Below are positions 52,196 to 63,500 of a DNA stretch of 64,000 nt, in pieces (the stretch's first letter is position 1; each line of letters opens with the position of its first letter). The stretch covers positions 5,469,501-5,533,500 of the forward strand of contig CM063290.1 of assembly GCA_032173965.1 (NCBI GenBank). Reading direction: 5' to 3'. A model generated the notes under the pieces. The model searched no databases. It was not told the DNA's origin and worked only from the letters and a program-made list of their open reading frames with translations. This DNA comes from Sitta carolinensis (Eukaryota > Chordata > Aves > Passeriformes > Sittidae). Both the position numbers and the translations under genes were made by a program.

Positions 52196-53956
52196 AATTG
52201 TTCAGTTTTCTAGGCAGGCTGAATAACTCAAATCAGCCATGCAATGCCCACAGAATTGAGCAGCACCTCACACTGAGCCTGAGACCTAGAGATGTGTCCA
52301 AAGGCTCTTCTGGTTATTTTTGAAAGAGCAAGACTAGGAGTAGTTTGCATTCAATGAGGATGAGGGATGGTGCCCCTGAGCTTCCAGAGGAGCAAGAGAA
52401 ATCCATGGTTTGGAGTATTTTAGGCTCTGCAGTACAACTTTTGGAGAACACTGTTGAGCACGAGTCTTGCTGCTCTCTGGGTCCATTTCTGCTCTTTTCT
52501 TTGGCCTTTCCATGTTTTCTCTGCTGCTTCTCCCCAAATTTCTCTTCTTGTGCCAGTTGCTGTGCTCTGAACTCCATTTCCTCTAAATCAGGCATGCTCT
52601 GGTGAGATTTCTTGTTTGTTCGTGGTGAATTAATGAAATCACATTTCAGAAATCTGTAGAAACATCTGCCCCTGGATTGAGAAGTTCAGAATTTTAACCC
52701 ATAGGGTCAAAATCTGGCATTTGGAGGCGTTTGGAACCAGATGCCATGCAGTGATAGTTCAGCAGCTCAGCCTGTAGACTGAACTGGCTGCCATGGAAGC
52801 TGTGTGAAAATCACTGCTACTTTATTCCACTCTTTTCCTTTCTGTCTTGTTGCCAGTTCTTCCTTTAGTGTCCAGTGTTCAGAACATGTGTGGGTTTTTT
52901 ATTTTATTGTGTTTTTTTTCTGGTAAGATTTTGAGCTCAACTCCTTATAGTGTGCATTCTTCTGTATCTAGAAGAATAAATCCAAGAGGATGGAGGGGAA
53001 ACATCTAATTAATAGTAAGGATCACTGAACTTTGGGCAGAAGGTGAATCATATGGGAGTTGTATTGGTGCTGCAACTGAAAAAGTTTTAAGGTCTGAAGA
53101 TCTATTTTAAATGAGTGATTTATCTTTACTCTCCATACTTACTTCTACCCTTCAAAAGGTGCAAAGAATCCATTATCCTTCTTTGCCACAATGAATAAAG
53201 TTATTTCTGTGCTGGAAATAAACAGGCAATCACCAGAGCTGGAGACAGCTTTTCTTCTGGGTGGGTGATTTTCAAGTAATTAACTAATTCAGTCATATGC
53301 AGAATACTGTTGTTCTTAACAGCCTTCTGAATTTTGTGTGTGCTGGCGAGGTTTTCTGTACATGAACCTTGAAACAAATTTCAAAGCTATCAATTTTCAT
53401 AGCCACATTTGTCAGTTTGGCAGCAGTTCATTCTGAGCTTGATGCTAAGCATGATTATTATAAGTTATTAACTATGCTTACTGTAAATCACCTGAATCTG
53501 CCCAGCTCTGCTGGCAAGGTGGTGTGAGGCTCAGAGTGGTGCTGGTACATGCATTTATGACATACGCTGCTGTTCAGAAATTACCTTTATCTTCAGGTTT
53601 TCAAGGAAAAGGATACAATTTGGTGGTGAGGATAATTTCAGCAGTATTCCTGTCTTGTGAAGAAAATTACTGAGCATCTGGAGTTCCTAATATTTTATTT
53701 TTTGTCCTTCAAAAATGAGCTGTTTCTGTTCTGTGATCCTTAAAATCAATCCCTCAGCTGAAAAACATGCCGAAATAACAGGTTACTCTTGGTGGTTAAT
53801 GTTTAGAGGCTGCAGCAAGAGGCTGGCACCTTTTGCATTTGGTTGCTGCCTGAAAACAAGCCCATCCTCCACCACAAAATGCTGAAATTGAAATTTAATG
53901 GCAGTGGGTGTAGCTGGAGGAGCACGAGTCAAGGTGTGGTGGATGGAATTTCAGTA
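52196..53956. other. Non-coding unique DNA
   Basis: No gene seen. The 93-codon minus frame at 52314-52595 is rich in E, K and Q but overlaps an 86-codon plus frame and matches nothing I know. The rest is AT-rich DNA. Confidence 0.65.
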
Positions 53957-54021
53957 TGAAAAAAAAAAAAAAAAAAAAGGAAGAGGCAGAGGGAATAAGG
54001 TGAGGTAGGAGGGAGGGAAGG
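53957..54021 (+). promoter_or_regulatory. Homopurine tract (A20 then GA/GGGA-rich)
   Basis: Purines dominate from 53957 to 54021 with only a few interruptions: A20 (53959-53978), then GGAAGAGG, GGGAATAAGG and GGAGGGAGGGAAGG. Such tracts can adopt triplex structures and exclude nucleosomes. It lies directly beside the CpG island at 54022, an arrangement seen at some promoters, but the regulatory role is an inference. Confidence 0.4.
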
Positions 54022-54302
54022 CTCGTGTGAGCTTCTGGAGGAAGCTGAGCTGTGTGGTGGCTCCGGCGGTGCAGTGTGCAGTGCAGAGCCCGGGCTGCAG
54101 GAGCAGCTCCGCAGCAAGCCCCGTGTCTGCAGAAGGAGAATCACGCGTGCAGTGCGGGTCAGCGGCCCCCGCAGGTTTCGCTATTGATCTCTGTCTCAAT
54201 AATGCATTATAGGCAATCAGAGCTTGCCTGGTCCTCCAGACACGCTGCCATTTGGGCGGTTCAGCGCGGTGCTGGCGGCCGTGTCCGCCCTGCCCTCCTA
54301 CG
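54022..54302. promoter_or_regulatory. Small CpG island
   Basis: I count about 20 CpG dinucleotides in 281 bases, with G+C clearly above 55%, in a window where CpG is otherwise rare. By eye the observed/expected ratio is well above 0.6, so the usual CpG-island thresholds appear to be met. There is no TATA box. A possible donor, TTTCT followed by GTAAGCG, lies just downstream near 54331, so a first exon on the plus strand is conceivable. Open frames inside are short on both strands and not recognised. It does not resemble CR1 or the LTR at 59.3 kb. Alternatives are an enhancer, an orphan island or an unrecognised young repeat. Confidence 0.55.
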
Positions 54303-57300
54303 GGTATTAGGATTATTTTGTTTTGTTTCTGTAAGCGTGAACAAGAACGTTGGTTTGGCATTATTAGCCAGTTTATCTGCTCTGCGCTGTTGAAGCTTTG
54401 CTCTCCTTTTGAAGATCGTTCTTTTGTAGAATGGCATAGGATGGGATTTTAGGTTTAGGTGCTCAACTAATGAGGATTTTGCAATTCTGATATCACCTCT
54501 GTCCCACTTATTGGAACATTGACTTTTAACAATGCATACTCTTAAATCAATGGGATCTTTATTGATACTTGCTGGTGACATAACTAAATTTGTCAGCAAA
54601 CTGCAAACATACATTGCAGTCGTTCGATGGGTTTACTAAGAAAATGAGATTTCAGAATTATTTATTGTTGTTGGATTCCATCTGCAGTACTTGTCTCCTG
54701 GACTGCAGGAATTCATAATCGCTGATGTAAAATAAGTCTTTTACCCTTGGCCTTTGAGAGTATTTAGCAGCACAGGCTAATAGAAATTGGTGTAATTGTG
54801 TTGCTACTGCGTGTAAGTACACATTGTGCAAACCCATTCTGATTTTGCATTTGAAAACATCAGAAGTTAATTGGATTACCAAAATAATGCAACAGCAACA
54901 ACGACAGAGAATTCAGCTTATAGTACTAGTGTAAGTTTGTCTGTTTGTATCATCTCATGGCTATTCCCTTTTTATTACACCCCTTTTTTTTCCCCCTTAG
55001 AAAAAGCATAGTTTAGGCATAGTTGTGAATTTTCCATGTGTTGGTTCTTTAATAATAAAAAAAAAAAAATAAGCAAAAGCTACTGGGGCGAAAACTCATT
55101 TAATTTGCTCAGGAAGAGTAGGAGAATTGCAGGCTATTTTGGATATTTTGAGTACAATGTTTAATGTTTTATTTATATCTAGCATAATAAATATGCTGAC
55201 CAATAATAAGTCAGCAAAACTCAGTGTAGCTGAACTGTTCAAAATGAATCAGCTCCTATTCTTCCCTCTAACCTTGGGCAGATGGCAGGCTGCTAGTGCT
55301 GTGGCTGACCAGGTGGGTGCCCCTAAAGCAGGGTTATTTAAGGAGGATGAGCACCAGAAGATGCCAATGGGCTGAGGCTGAGCAGTCCAGAGAGCTGTCT
55401 GGGCAGGGCTGGACCTGGGATGTGGTGCCACATCCATGGCACGTCCCAGCCAGGAAATTCCAGGCAGGATCAGGTCTTGCATCTTCCCTGCTGGTGAATC
55501 CATGGCGTTGAGTGTCGCTGATCCTGAGCAGGGAGGAGGGTCAGCCCTGGAGGGGACTGCATTGCTTCTGAGAGGAAGAAGAGGCTCTTCTCCCTGCCCA
55601 CCCCTCGGTGAAAGCATGGCATGGCTTAGCTGTGGTGTCTCCCACAGGGTGGGATGAGGCAGCACAAGCTAGGGCTGGGCAGGAATACCCAGCAGCATTC
55701 AGGAGAAATGTCTTGAGTGCAGTCTGGTTTCATTAGCACCCAGCTCTGAGCTGCTGCTCTTGGGACTTGCCTGGAGGAGCTCATTGGTTACTGCTTGGTG
55801 CATCTGTACACCACAAAACATTTTATTAGATAAAGATGCATCCAAACTGTCTCCATCCTCTGCTGGCACAGGGGCTGAATCGCCTTGTGCTGGCCTCACA
55901 CACCAGCAGGTTTTAAACTGCAGGAGGTTTTAAACTGGCTCACTGCTCAAAGTCACCTTTCCCCACGGAGCCCCTGAGTTCTCCCCTCCCAGCCAGGGCA
56001 GAACTGGAGGATGGAGGCTGAAGATTCCACAGTGATAGCACATTTCACACAGCACCTCAGCCTTTGCTGATGGGCCAAGAATTGTTTTAATTTTTGAAAT
56101 TTGGCTGTGTGCTGGGGCAAGATAGAGATGTGTGGTTTAGGTTTTTTTCTCCATACTTAAAAAAAACCAAAAAACAAACCCACAGTGTTTCTGTTGAAAT
56201 AATATATACATATATATAAAATATCCAAGTTATGAAGTCTGCTGATATAAGGAATTTAATAAAAATGCTGGCAGATGATTATCTATAGTCATGCTATATA
56301 AACCTGGCTTTGGTGAGGTCTAGATCTTAGCAGTAGCTAAATACAAATTATTAGATGGAAATAGTTATAAAGTCTGGAAATTGACTTCTTGCTACATTTT
56401 TATGATTTAATCTATCTATATAGAGAGACATACCTTCTCTTCCAACTGGGATGAATCTTGATGAGAATACAAGTAAAAATAAAATCTATATTATCTGTAT
56501 TTTTTTAATTTATGCTGAGGGAGAAAATACAAACCCTTTTGAAGATGAACCTGTTGTTTTTGTTCTCCCACTGAGAAATCTGGTTCCCTCTCATTTGCTT
56601 TATTTCTTGTGTCTGAATTCCCTGAGCGTGTGAACCTTCCGTTTGCTTAAAGGAGAGCAGCTTAAAGATAAAATGTGTTGTGTGTGCCCACTAAACCTGA
56701 TAAACTGATACTCCTTTCCTGATATAATTTCAGAGGGCGTAAGGGACATATTCCCAAACCTGTTAAAATCAACAGAAGTTCTGCAAACTTTAGTGCATTT
56801 TGGACCAGGCTGAAAGTGAAATGTGTCACTGAGTATATCACGGCAAGTTATTTTGTTCTCCTGCAGAATGTTTCCTTCCCTTGGTCATCTCGTGTTATGC
56901 ACTTGCTGCTTTGAAACACTGCAGAGGGGCTTTTTCTCAGTCTGTGGTGGGCTAAGCCAGCAGATACTTCTTTTATCTCGGTATCAAAGAGCAGAGTGTG
57001 GCTTTAACACTGACAAGAAGCACTTGGAGACAAAAACTGACCTTTTGAAAGTGATGTAAAGGAGACCCCAGGGAATCCCATTAGGAGCAGGGAAGGTGGA
57101 TAACAGCTCCTTCCACCCAACAAAGGTACCACATTCTGCTTATTCTCAGGGGACTTTGTAACTGAAGCCGGTGTCTTTGGCCTTTTCTTTCAGTTCAAAG
57201 CAGCCATCTGTGTCCTTTAATTTGAGTGGTAGATATTCAGTTATTTTTATCTGAATATATAAATGCAAACTGTTGGAGTTCTTACCGCAAAGACAAAGCA

Positions 57301-57403
57301 AAAGGCCAACATAATTTCCTGTTTCTCCTCATGGGGTGGCTTGTAGTGGATTTTCTTTCCTCCAGCCTTAGGTGAGGCCCAGAGATGCAGAGTGGGTGCC
57401 TCA
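54303..57403. other. Non-coding DNA, partly GC-richer
   Basis: No gene seen. A GC-richer stretch (55270-55700) carries overlapping anonymous frames on both strands, the longest 138 codons on the minus strand (55249-55665). A near-tandem duplication of AGGTTTTAAACTG lies near 55908-55938. A 60-codon frame at 56451-56633 contains NPFEDEPV but I cannot tie it to a family. Confidence 0.6.
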
Positions 57404-58940
57404 GGTGCTGCAGGGGTTGGTGGTGACACTGCCATTCCTCAGGTGCTCCAAGGGTTGGTGGCACTGCCATTCCTCAGGTGCTCCAAGGGTTGGTGGCACT
57501 GCCATTCCTCAGGTGCTGCAGGGGTTGGTGGCACTGCCATTCCTCAGGTGCTCCAAGGGTTGGTGTCACTGCCATTCCTCAGGTGCTGCAGGGGTTGGTG
57601 GCACTGCCATTCCTCAGGTGCTCCAAAGGTTGGTGGCACTGCCATTCCGCAGGTGCTTCAAGGGTTGGTGGCACTGCCATTCCTCAGGTGCTGCAGGGGT
57701 TGGTGGCACTGCCATTCCTCAGGTGCTCCAAGGGTTGGTGGCACTGCCATTCCGCAGGTGCTCCAAGGGTTGGTGGCACTGCCATTCCTCAGGTGCTGCA
57801 GGGGTTGGTGGCACTGCCATTCCTCAGGTGCTCCAAGGGTTGGTGGCACTGCCATTCCTCAGGTGCTCCAAAGGTTGGTGGCACTGCCATTGCTCAGGTG
57901 CTCCAAGGGTTGGTGGCGCTGCCATTCCTCAGGTGCTCCAAGGGTTGTTGGTGTCACTGCCATTCCTCAGGTGATCCAAGGGTTGGTGACACTGCCATTG
58001 CTCAGGTGCTCCAAGGGTTGGTGGCACTGCCATTCCTCAGGTGCTCCAAGGGTTGGTGGCACTGCCATTCCTCAGGTGCTCCAAGGGTTGGTGGCACTGC
58101 CATTCCTCAGGTGCTCCAAGGGTTGGTGGCACTGCCATTGCTCAGGTGCTGCAGGGGTTGGCGGTGGCACTGCCATTGCTCAGGTGCTGCAGGGTTGGTG
58201 ACACTGCCATTGCTCAGGTGCTGCAGGGGTTGGTGGCACTGCCATTCCTCAGGTGCTCCAAGGGTTGGTGTCACTGCCATTCCTCAGGTGCTGCAGGGGT
58301 TGTGGTGCACTGCCATTGCTCAGGTGCTGCAGGGGTTGGTGGCACTGCCATTCCTCAGGTGCTTCAAGGGTTGGTGGCACTGCCATTCCTCAGGTGCTGC
58401 AGGGGTTGGTGGTGACACTGCCATTCCTCAGGTGCTCCAAGGGTTGGTGGCACTGCCATTCCTCAGGTGCTTCAAGGGTTGGTGGCACTGCCATTCCTCA
58501 GGTGCTCCAAAGGTTGGTGGCACTGCCATTCCTCAGGTGCTCCAAGGGTTGGTGTCACTGCCATTCCTCAGGTGCTGCAGGGGTTGGTGGCACTGCCATT
58601 CCTCAGGTGCTCCAAGGGTTGGTGGTTTGGCACTGCCATTCCTCAGGTGCTCCAAGGGTTGGTGGTGGCACTGCCATTCCTCAGGTGCTGCAGGGGTTGG
58701 TGGCACTGCCATTCCTCAGGTGCTCCAAGGGTTTAGTGGTGGCACTGCCATTCCTCAGGTGCTCAAGGGTTGGTGGTGGCACTGCCATTCCTCAGGTGCT
58801 GCAGGGGTTGGTGGCACTGCCATTCCTCAGGTGCTCCAAGGGTTGGTGGTGGCACTGCCATTCCTCAGGTGCTCCAAGGGTTGGTGGTGGCACTGCCATT
58901 CCTCAGGTGCTCCAAGGGTTGGTGGTGGCACTGACATTTC
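57404..58940. repeat. Minisatellite, ~43 copies of a 35-bp unit
   Basis: Each unit begins GGTGCTCCAAGGG (or GGTGCTGCAGGGG), has TTGGTGGCACTG in the middle and ends CCATTCCTCA. Most units are exactly 35 bp. Variants include CTTCAAGGG and CTCCAAAGG starts, GTGTCAC or GTGACAC centres, and CCATTGCTCA or CCATTCCGCA ends. A 38-bp form with an extra GGT in the centre is rare at the left and dominates the right end (58640-58940). Neither strand has a stop in any frame of the basic unit over long stretches, so large open frames (up to 489 codons, 57478-58947) arise automatically; because 35 is not a multiple of 3, the frame rotates every unit. I do not regard these as genes. No spacers separate the units. 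Confidence 0.97.
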
Positions 58941-59299
58941 TCCTTGATTCCCAGCTGTCCCCTGGCTCTCCTCAGAGCAGTGTATCCATCAAACTGCACC
59001 TCTTGATTTTTCTCGTGCCTATAATACAAATATATGCTACTCTGCCTGTATTACAAGATGTGAGAAATACTCTGTCTAGATGCTTTCTGGAAGGTTTGGA
59101 TGAAAAATATGAAGAGGGAGATAGACTGGGTTGTTTTAACTGGGTTGTTCCTCCACAGGAGCATTTAATTGTATTTTCCTCTGTGTTTGTTTGTGTTCTG
59201 TTATATATGCTATAAAATAATACATGCTTATATAAAATATACGTGAAATAAAGTTGTACCTGTGAGAAAAATTCTTAAGGTTTAAAAACATCACCAGGG
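58941..59299. other. Unique flank between minisatellite and LTR
   Basis: The region is AT-rich with no gene. The open frame that runs out of the minisatellite ends at 59215 and reflects read-through from the repeat. Confidence 0.6.
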
Positions 59300-59631
59300 A
59301 AAATGTTGCTTCACGAATTGTGAAACAGATGCCAGCTGAGAGCAAGACCTAATTAACAAAGGAAAAGACGTGGCTCCTGCGGAGATGGGCCCTTCCCGGG
59401 ACAGTCCAGGAAACACCCAAGCCATGAATCCTCGATCAGTGTGGACAATGGAGACAGCCAGAGTGGTCAGGAGCTGCATCCCAATACCAGGTTCCCGTGA
59501 CTCCTCTGAACAGCATCCATCCCTTCCCAGAAACGCTTTGTCCAGCCCAGCACAGAGAGAAGGAGACTACATGAATGTGTGAAACCTTGAAAGAGCAGGA
59601 GAAACTCTGCCCCAGGCGAAACAAAACCCTG

Positions 59632-59638
59632 TATAAAA
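59632..59638 (+). promoter_or_regulatory. TATA box of the LTR
   Basis: TATAAAA lies about 145 bases before the AATAAA signal and just upstream of the GC-rich stretch, as expected for the U3/R promoter of an LTR. Transcription would be expected to start about 25-30 bases downstream. Whether it is active is not visible. Confidence 0.55.
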
Positions 59639-59775
59639 CCTCCCCCGGCAGAGACACGTTCATGAGCAGAGGGGATCCGAGGCGACAGCGCTCGGGTCAG
59701 AGCTCACCCAGCGCCGACCCCGGCTCGACGCTGTCCCGTCGATTGTGGCTGTCAGAGACCGAATCTCGGTCACAA

Positions 59776-59781
59776 AATAAA
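59776..59781 (+). terminator. Polyadenylation signal of the LTR
   Basis: AATAAA is followed by a TTTCTTTGTT T-rich stretch within 30 bases, which fits the R/U5 poly(A) region of the proposed LTR. Confidence 0.55.
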
Positions 59782-60404
59782 AACCTACTTTCTTTGTTAT
59801 TAATGCACCTTTATCCTTTTATTACCTGTAACATGTTCTAATTGGCCAAAATTACCTGACTGTGAAATAGTGGGATCCTTGGACATGCTTCCTCCTCTTC
59901 CAGCTCAATCTAGCGTATGTTTAGGTATTTTAAATTCTTTTCAAAATGATAAAATAAGAAAAAAATTGTATCCTTCGGATATGAGCTGAGATTTTCAGTA
60001 ACAGGACTGGAGATTTGTTGTATTTATTTTGCCAATTAAAAAAGTATGAGTTCTGGGAGACCTCATGAAAGTCAGAAAGACACAATAATTCATCTGTCAT
60101 GCCATGGCTTGAGAGCTTGATGGTGATCATAATATTCTCTTGTTCTGTTTACTCAGAGTTCCTGATTTCAGAGCTTACAGATGTGACAATTGGGAATTTA
60201 GGCTTAAAGTTGTATAAATATTATTGAAACTACCCCTAACACTCAGTCTTCTAGTAAATAAAGTGGTGAAAGCACAAGGGAAGGAGATCCTCCCTGTATT
60301 AACGGTTTGATCTGTTTGCAAGTCAGAGATCTTGCTATGCATCTTTAATAAAATACCAAGAATTGAAGCAGTGATAAAATAACATTTGGATAACATTTCA
60401 GTTA

Positions 60405-60502
60405 CTTCAAAAATTAATATAATAAATAATGTTGTCTATATACAAATATATATATAATGTATTATATAAAAATATTATTAAAATATTTATTAAAACTGCA
60501 TT
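60405..60502. other. Nearly pure AT block
   Basis: About 95 bases are almost entirely A and T, with TATATA, AATATT and AAATATTTATT motifs. Such sequence unwinds easily and resembles matrix-attachment or origin-like AT islands. No function is shown. Confidence 0.6.
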
Positions 60503-60564
60503 TTCTTAGGTTTGAGGGTAGTAATTTCAGATGATTGAAGTGTGGCAGGTCATAAAGTTGATAC

Positions 60565-60598
60565 TTTTCTGTCTTCACCAAGATGTGAAGACAGAAAA
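60565..60598. repeat. Perfect 14-bp stem, 6-nt loop
   Basis: TTTTCTGTCTTCAC at 60565-60578 pairs exactly with GTGAAGACAGAAAA at 60585-60598 around the loop CAAGAT. It sits 65 bases after the AT block. It is too short for a microRNA precursor, and the stem ends in A/T pairs, so an RNA terminator-like or cruciform role is only speculative. Confidence 0.9.
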
Positions 60599-63500
60599 TT
60601 ATCTTCTGTGCAGTAATTTTGCTTTCAGGTTCTGTGTCCAGACTAAAGATTGAGAAAGTCCTCTTTCCCGAGGTTGAAAAATGTTGCAGGAAAATTATGG
60701 TTTCCTTTAAATTCTTCTTTTCATCATCCAGTGTAACGGGTGCATATTATTGCCAACACGGGATTGTGCAGAAATTGAAAAAATAAATTTGGATGGAAGG
60801 TTTTTCTGAAATACTTTCCTTCACTGAGAGAGTGGGAGAAATCTATGGTAGTTATCAAAATTTACTGCAATCATGCTTCTGTGTTTTATGTGTCTCAAAA
60901 GCAGAAAAGTAAATGAAAGGAGTCAAAAAGGATCTTTCAAAACTGTTGAAAATCTTTGCTCTCAGTGATGCCTTGGCTATTTTAATTTGCTTTAGTTCTG
61001 TGGTAGATGCTAACAGTGGGTGAGTAATTTACAAGAGCAACAAAGCTGCTTAGAAATAACAGAAATGAGCTGTCATACTTAGACAAAGACACTTTAATTG
61101 CAGTCAGCTCTCCTGCAAAGGAGTTAAAAAAAAAAAAAAATCCAAGAAAAAAATTGCTTTTTCTGGGGTCTTAAAGTGGAACGTAGCTCTGTGTCCTTTA
61201 CCTGCAGCTGGATGTGCAAATTGCTCTTTTAATGAAGATACTCCGAACGCTGATCCTAATGGCAGGAAATACGGGGAGAAGCTTCTACCTGCCCGATCTT
61301 CATTGGTGGACTGTCTGCTTGTACAAGTGCTGGGATAGCTGCACAGCTGTCCTGGGTTTATTTCTTAGGCCACTGAAGGTGTTTCCTTGGCAGGTTTGAG
61401 ACTGCCAGAAATCCCGTCTGTTGTTTTATTCCCTCGAGGGTTTTCCCATCACACCCCACCTCCCTGACCACAGGGACAGCGAGACACAGACACCTGGTGC
61501 TGATGTGTTTGGAAGCCTTTCTGGTCCTGGGAATGTGCATTCCTGGAAAGCAACTAAAGGGGATCCTGACTGCTGCCAATAAGTACCAGCTGCCTTTAAA
61601 CTTTGCCCTAGACCTTCTCCTTGAATGCACTATGTGTAATATTTAACTGGCAAGGTGCACTGACCGGCTGAAATATTATGGCTTGAGATGCCAATGCAGA
61701 AAGCTTTAAATACAAAACAAAACAAAACACTTCTTTGTTTGCTATTATATAAAAAATAATAAAACTTATTTGGTTGCAAATACTCTCAAGTATTTGCTTG
61801 TGCATCACTGTGACTGACAGGTCTTCTTTTGTTGCTCTCCTTCCTTGGAGGGCAGAGAAGGGAGAGAGGTTCACTGGAGGGGTGGGAGGACTGGCTGTGT
61901 TTTGGTGACGTGCTGGTCACAGGGGTTTACTAGAGGAGAAATCCTCCAAGCCTTGGAACAGCAAATGATGGCATTAGTTTGAATTAGTACCTGTTCTGTG
62001 CACTGTGTCCTGGACTGAGTGTCCCTGTGGGAGGTTGAGCTCTGACAGCAGGCACGCTGTATTTGGAAGGCTTGGAACTGGAAAATGCTCCCATTTCCTG
62101 GGAATTCAGGGAACTGCATTTGGGAGTTTACTTCTCTAAGGGCCTGAGAATAAAAGGCTGTAACTCTGCTGCTTGGCTCTAGTCCCTGAGTACTGCAGAG
62201 CCTGACCGTGTGTCCAGACCTGTTGCATGCTGCAGCAACTCCAAGGCTGCACACTGATTTCTTCCACACGTGTGGGTACCGTGACCTCTCCTCTACACTG
62301 GTAGGTTTGAAAGACCACTCTGACCCCTCTTTCTGTTCATCAGCCTTTCAAGGGAAACTCTTTTGGTTTCCACACTAACTTGTGAGGTGCTTCAGGTTTC
62401 TGTGTCAATACTATAGGACACTGGCACAGGACAGTGGGTGTAAATAAGATGGTGTGAATAGGAGCAGTTCCTGTAGTGTGTCCTTAAAATCAGCAGACCT
62501 ACTGATACCTCAAGTACCATTAATTCTTGATTGGGGCATGCCGAGCTTGTCAGAGGAGCCATTTGCCACCTCATTCTGTGTGTATTTATTTATTTATTAG
62601 TAAGGTGAATCCCAACACCTCACAAGGAAGAGCTGTAAGGGAAACGATGTTTTTATTCAGCTTCCTGCAGAAGACCTTACAAAAAAGGATTTAACTTCTC
62701 TTGTTGGTTATTTCTCCTGATACTCTGCATCATGTTGTATTCCCTTTTATATTGTGTTCCCTGACTGGTTTCTGACTAATATGTCTTGATATTTGCTACT
62801 CGAAGTGACATACAAAGAAGCTGTCATCACCAGCTGTGCAGAAGACAACTGAGAAAACCAACACTAAGTATTAAGATGGAAATGAAAATGTCTTTTCTGC
62901 CCTGCTAAATTTGACTTTTTTTACTGTTTTTTTGCCATCTTTCTCACTTGGCTCAGCATGCTTGGCTACTCTGAAAGAAACACTTTGCTGGCTGCCTCTT
63001 GCATGATCTCCAGGTGCAGGGGCCAATGCCCATTTCTTGCAATGCAGAAATGAGTCAGCTGATTACATTTCAGATGCCTTTTTGAATCCTTTAATCTTCA
63101 GGATCTCCTCAGATTTAAGGCATATCAGGATAGGTTGCTTCTGTGTCTGAATGGTTTAGATTGGAAAACAAATGTTCAGCCCTGATCACGAATAATTTAC
63201 TGTTCTCTTAAGAGGGGAGAATAGGAAGTAAGCTATTACCATAAAAATTTTACTGCAATTTTCCTCTGCATAAGCTTAAATTCTGTGTAGAGAGGTTGTC
63301 AATTAGTGTGCAGATTTTTTTAATTGGCTATAATAAAAAGCTAATTGGTGTTTTGCTTAAAGAGTGAATTAAGAAAGTGTTGCTATAGAAACTTTACATG
63401 TGTATAGTGCTGTCTACATAACAGTAGATATAATAGTCTAATGACCTTTCTGAGCCAGCTGTAAAGTCAAAGAAAACGTGTTAAATTCAGGCTGGCTGCA

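Larger units (their letters stand above)
59300..59835 (+). mobile_element. Solo LTR of an endogenous retrovirus (approximate ends)
   Basis: The layout is that of a retroviral LTR in plus orientation: a U3-like stretch opening with TGTTGCTTCACGAATTGTGA near 59303, a TATA box (TATAAAA) at 59632-59638, an R-like GC- and CpG-rich stretch (59660-59760), a polyadenylation signal (AATAAA) at 59776-59781 followed by a T-rich U5-like end, and a terminal CTGTAACA near 59833. No primer-binding site or internal retroviral sequence follows and no second LTR is present, so this is a solo LTR or an isolated remnant. More than 20 CpGs survive, which suggests a comparatively recent insertion. I could not find a clean target-site duplication, so the ends are uncertain and the class is not assigned. 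Confidence 0.65.

Noticed and set aside
51852..52197. Tyrosine- and isoleucine-rich frames
   Set aside because: Direct translation of the AT/GT/TATG microsatellite.
56451..56633. Possible exon with NPFEDEPV after a T-rich acceptor-like tract
   Set aside because: The motif is short, no donor follows in a suitable place, and I cannot link it to a protein family.
57404..58940. CRISPR-like array
   Set aside because: Repeats are directly contiguous with no unique spacers, and the setting is vertebrate nuclear DNA.
57372..59215. Very long repetitive open frames (200, 269, 320 and 489 codons) as genes
   Set aside because: They are forced by a stop-free 35-bp tandem unit, occur in several frames and on the opposite strand as well, and have no unique domain.
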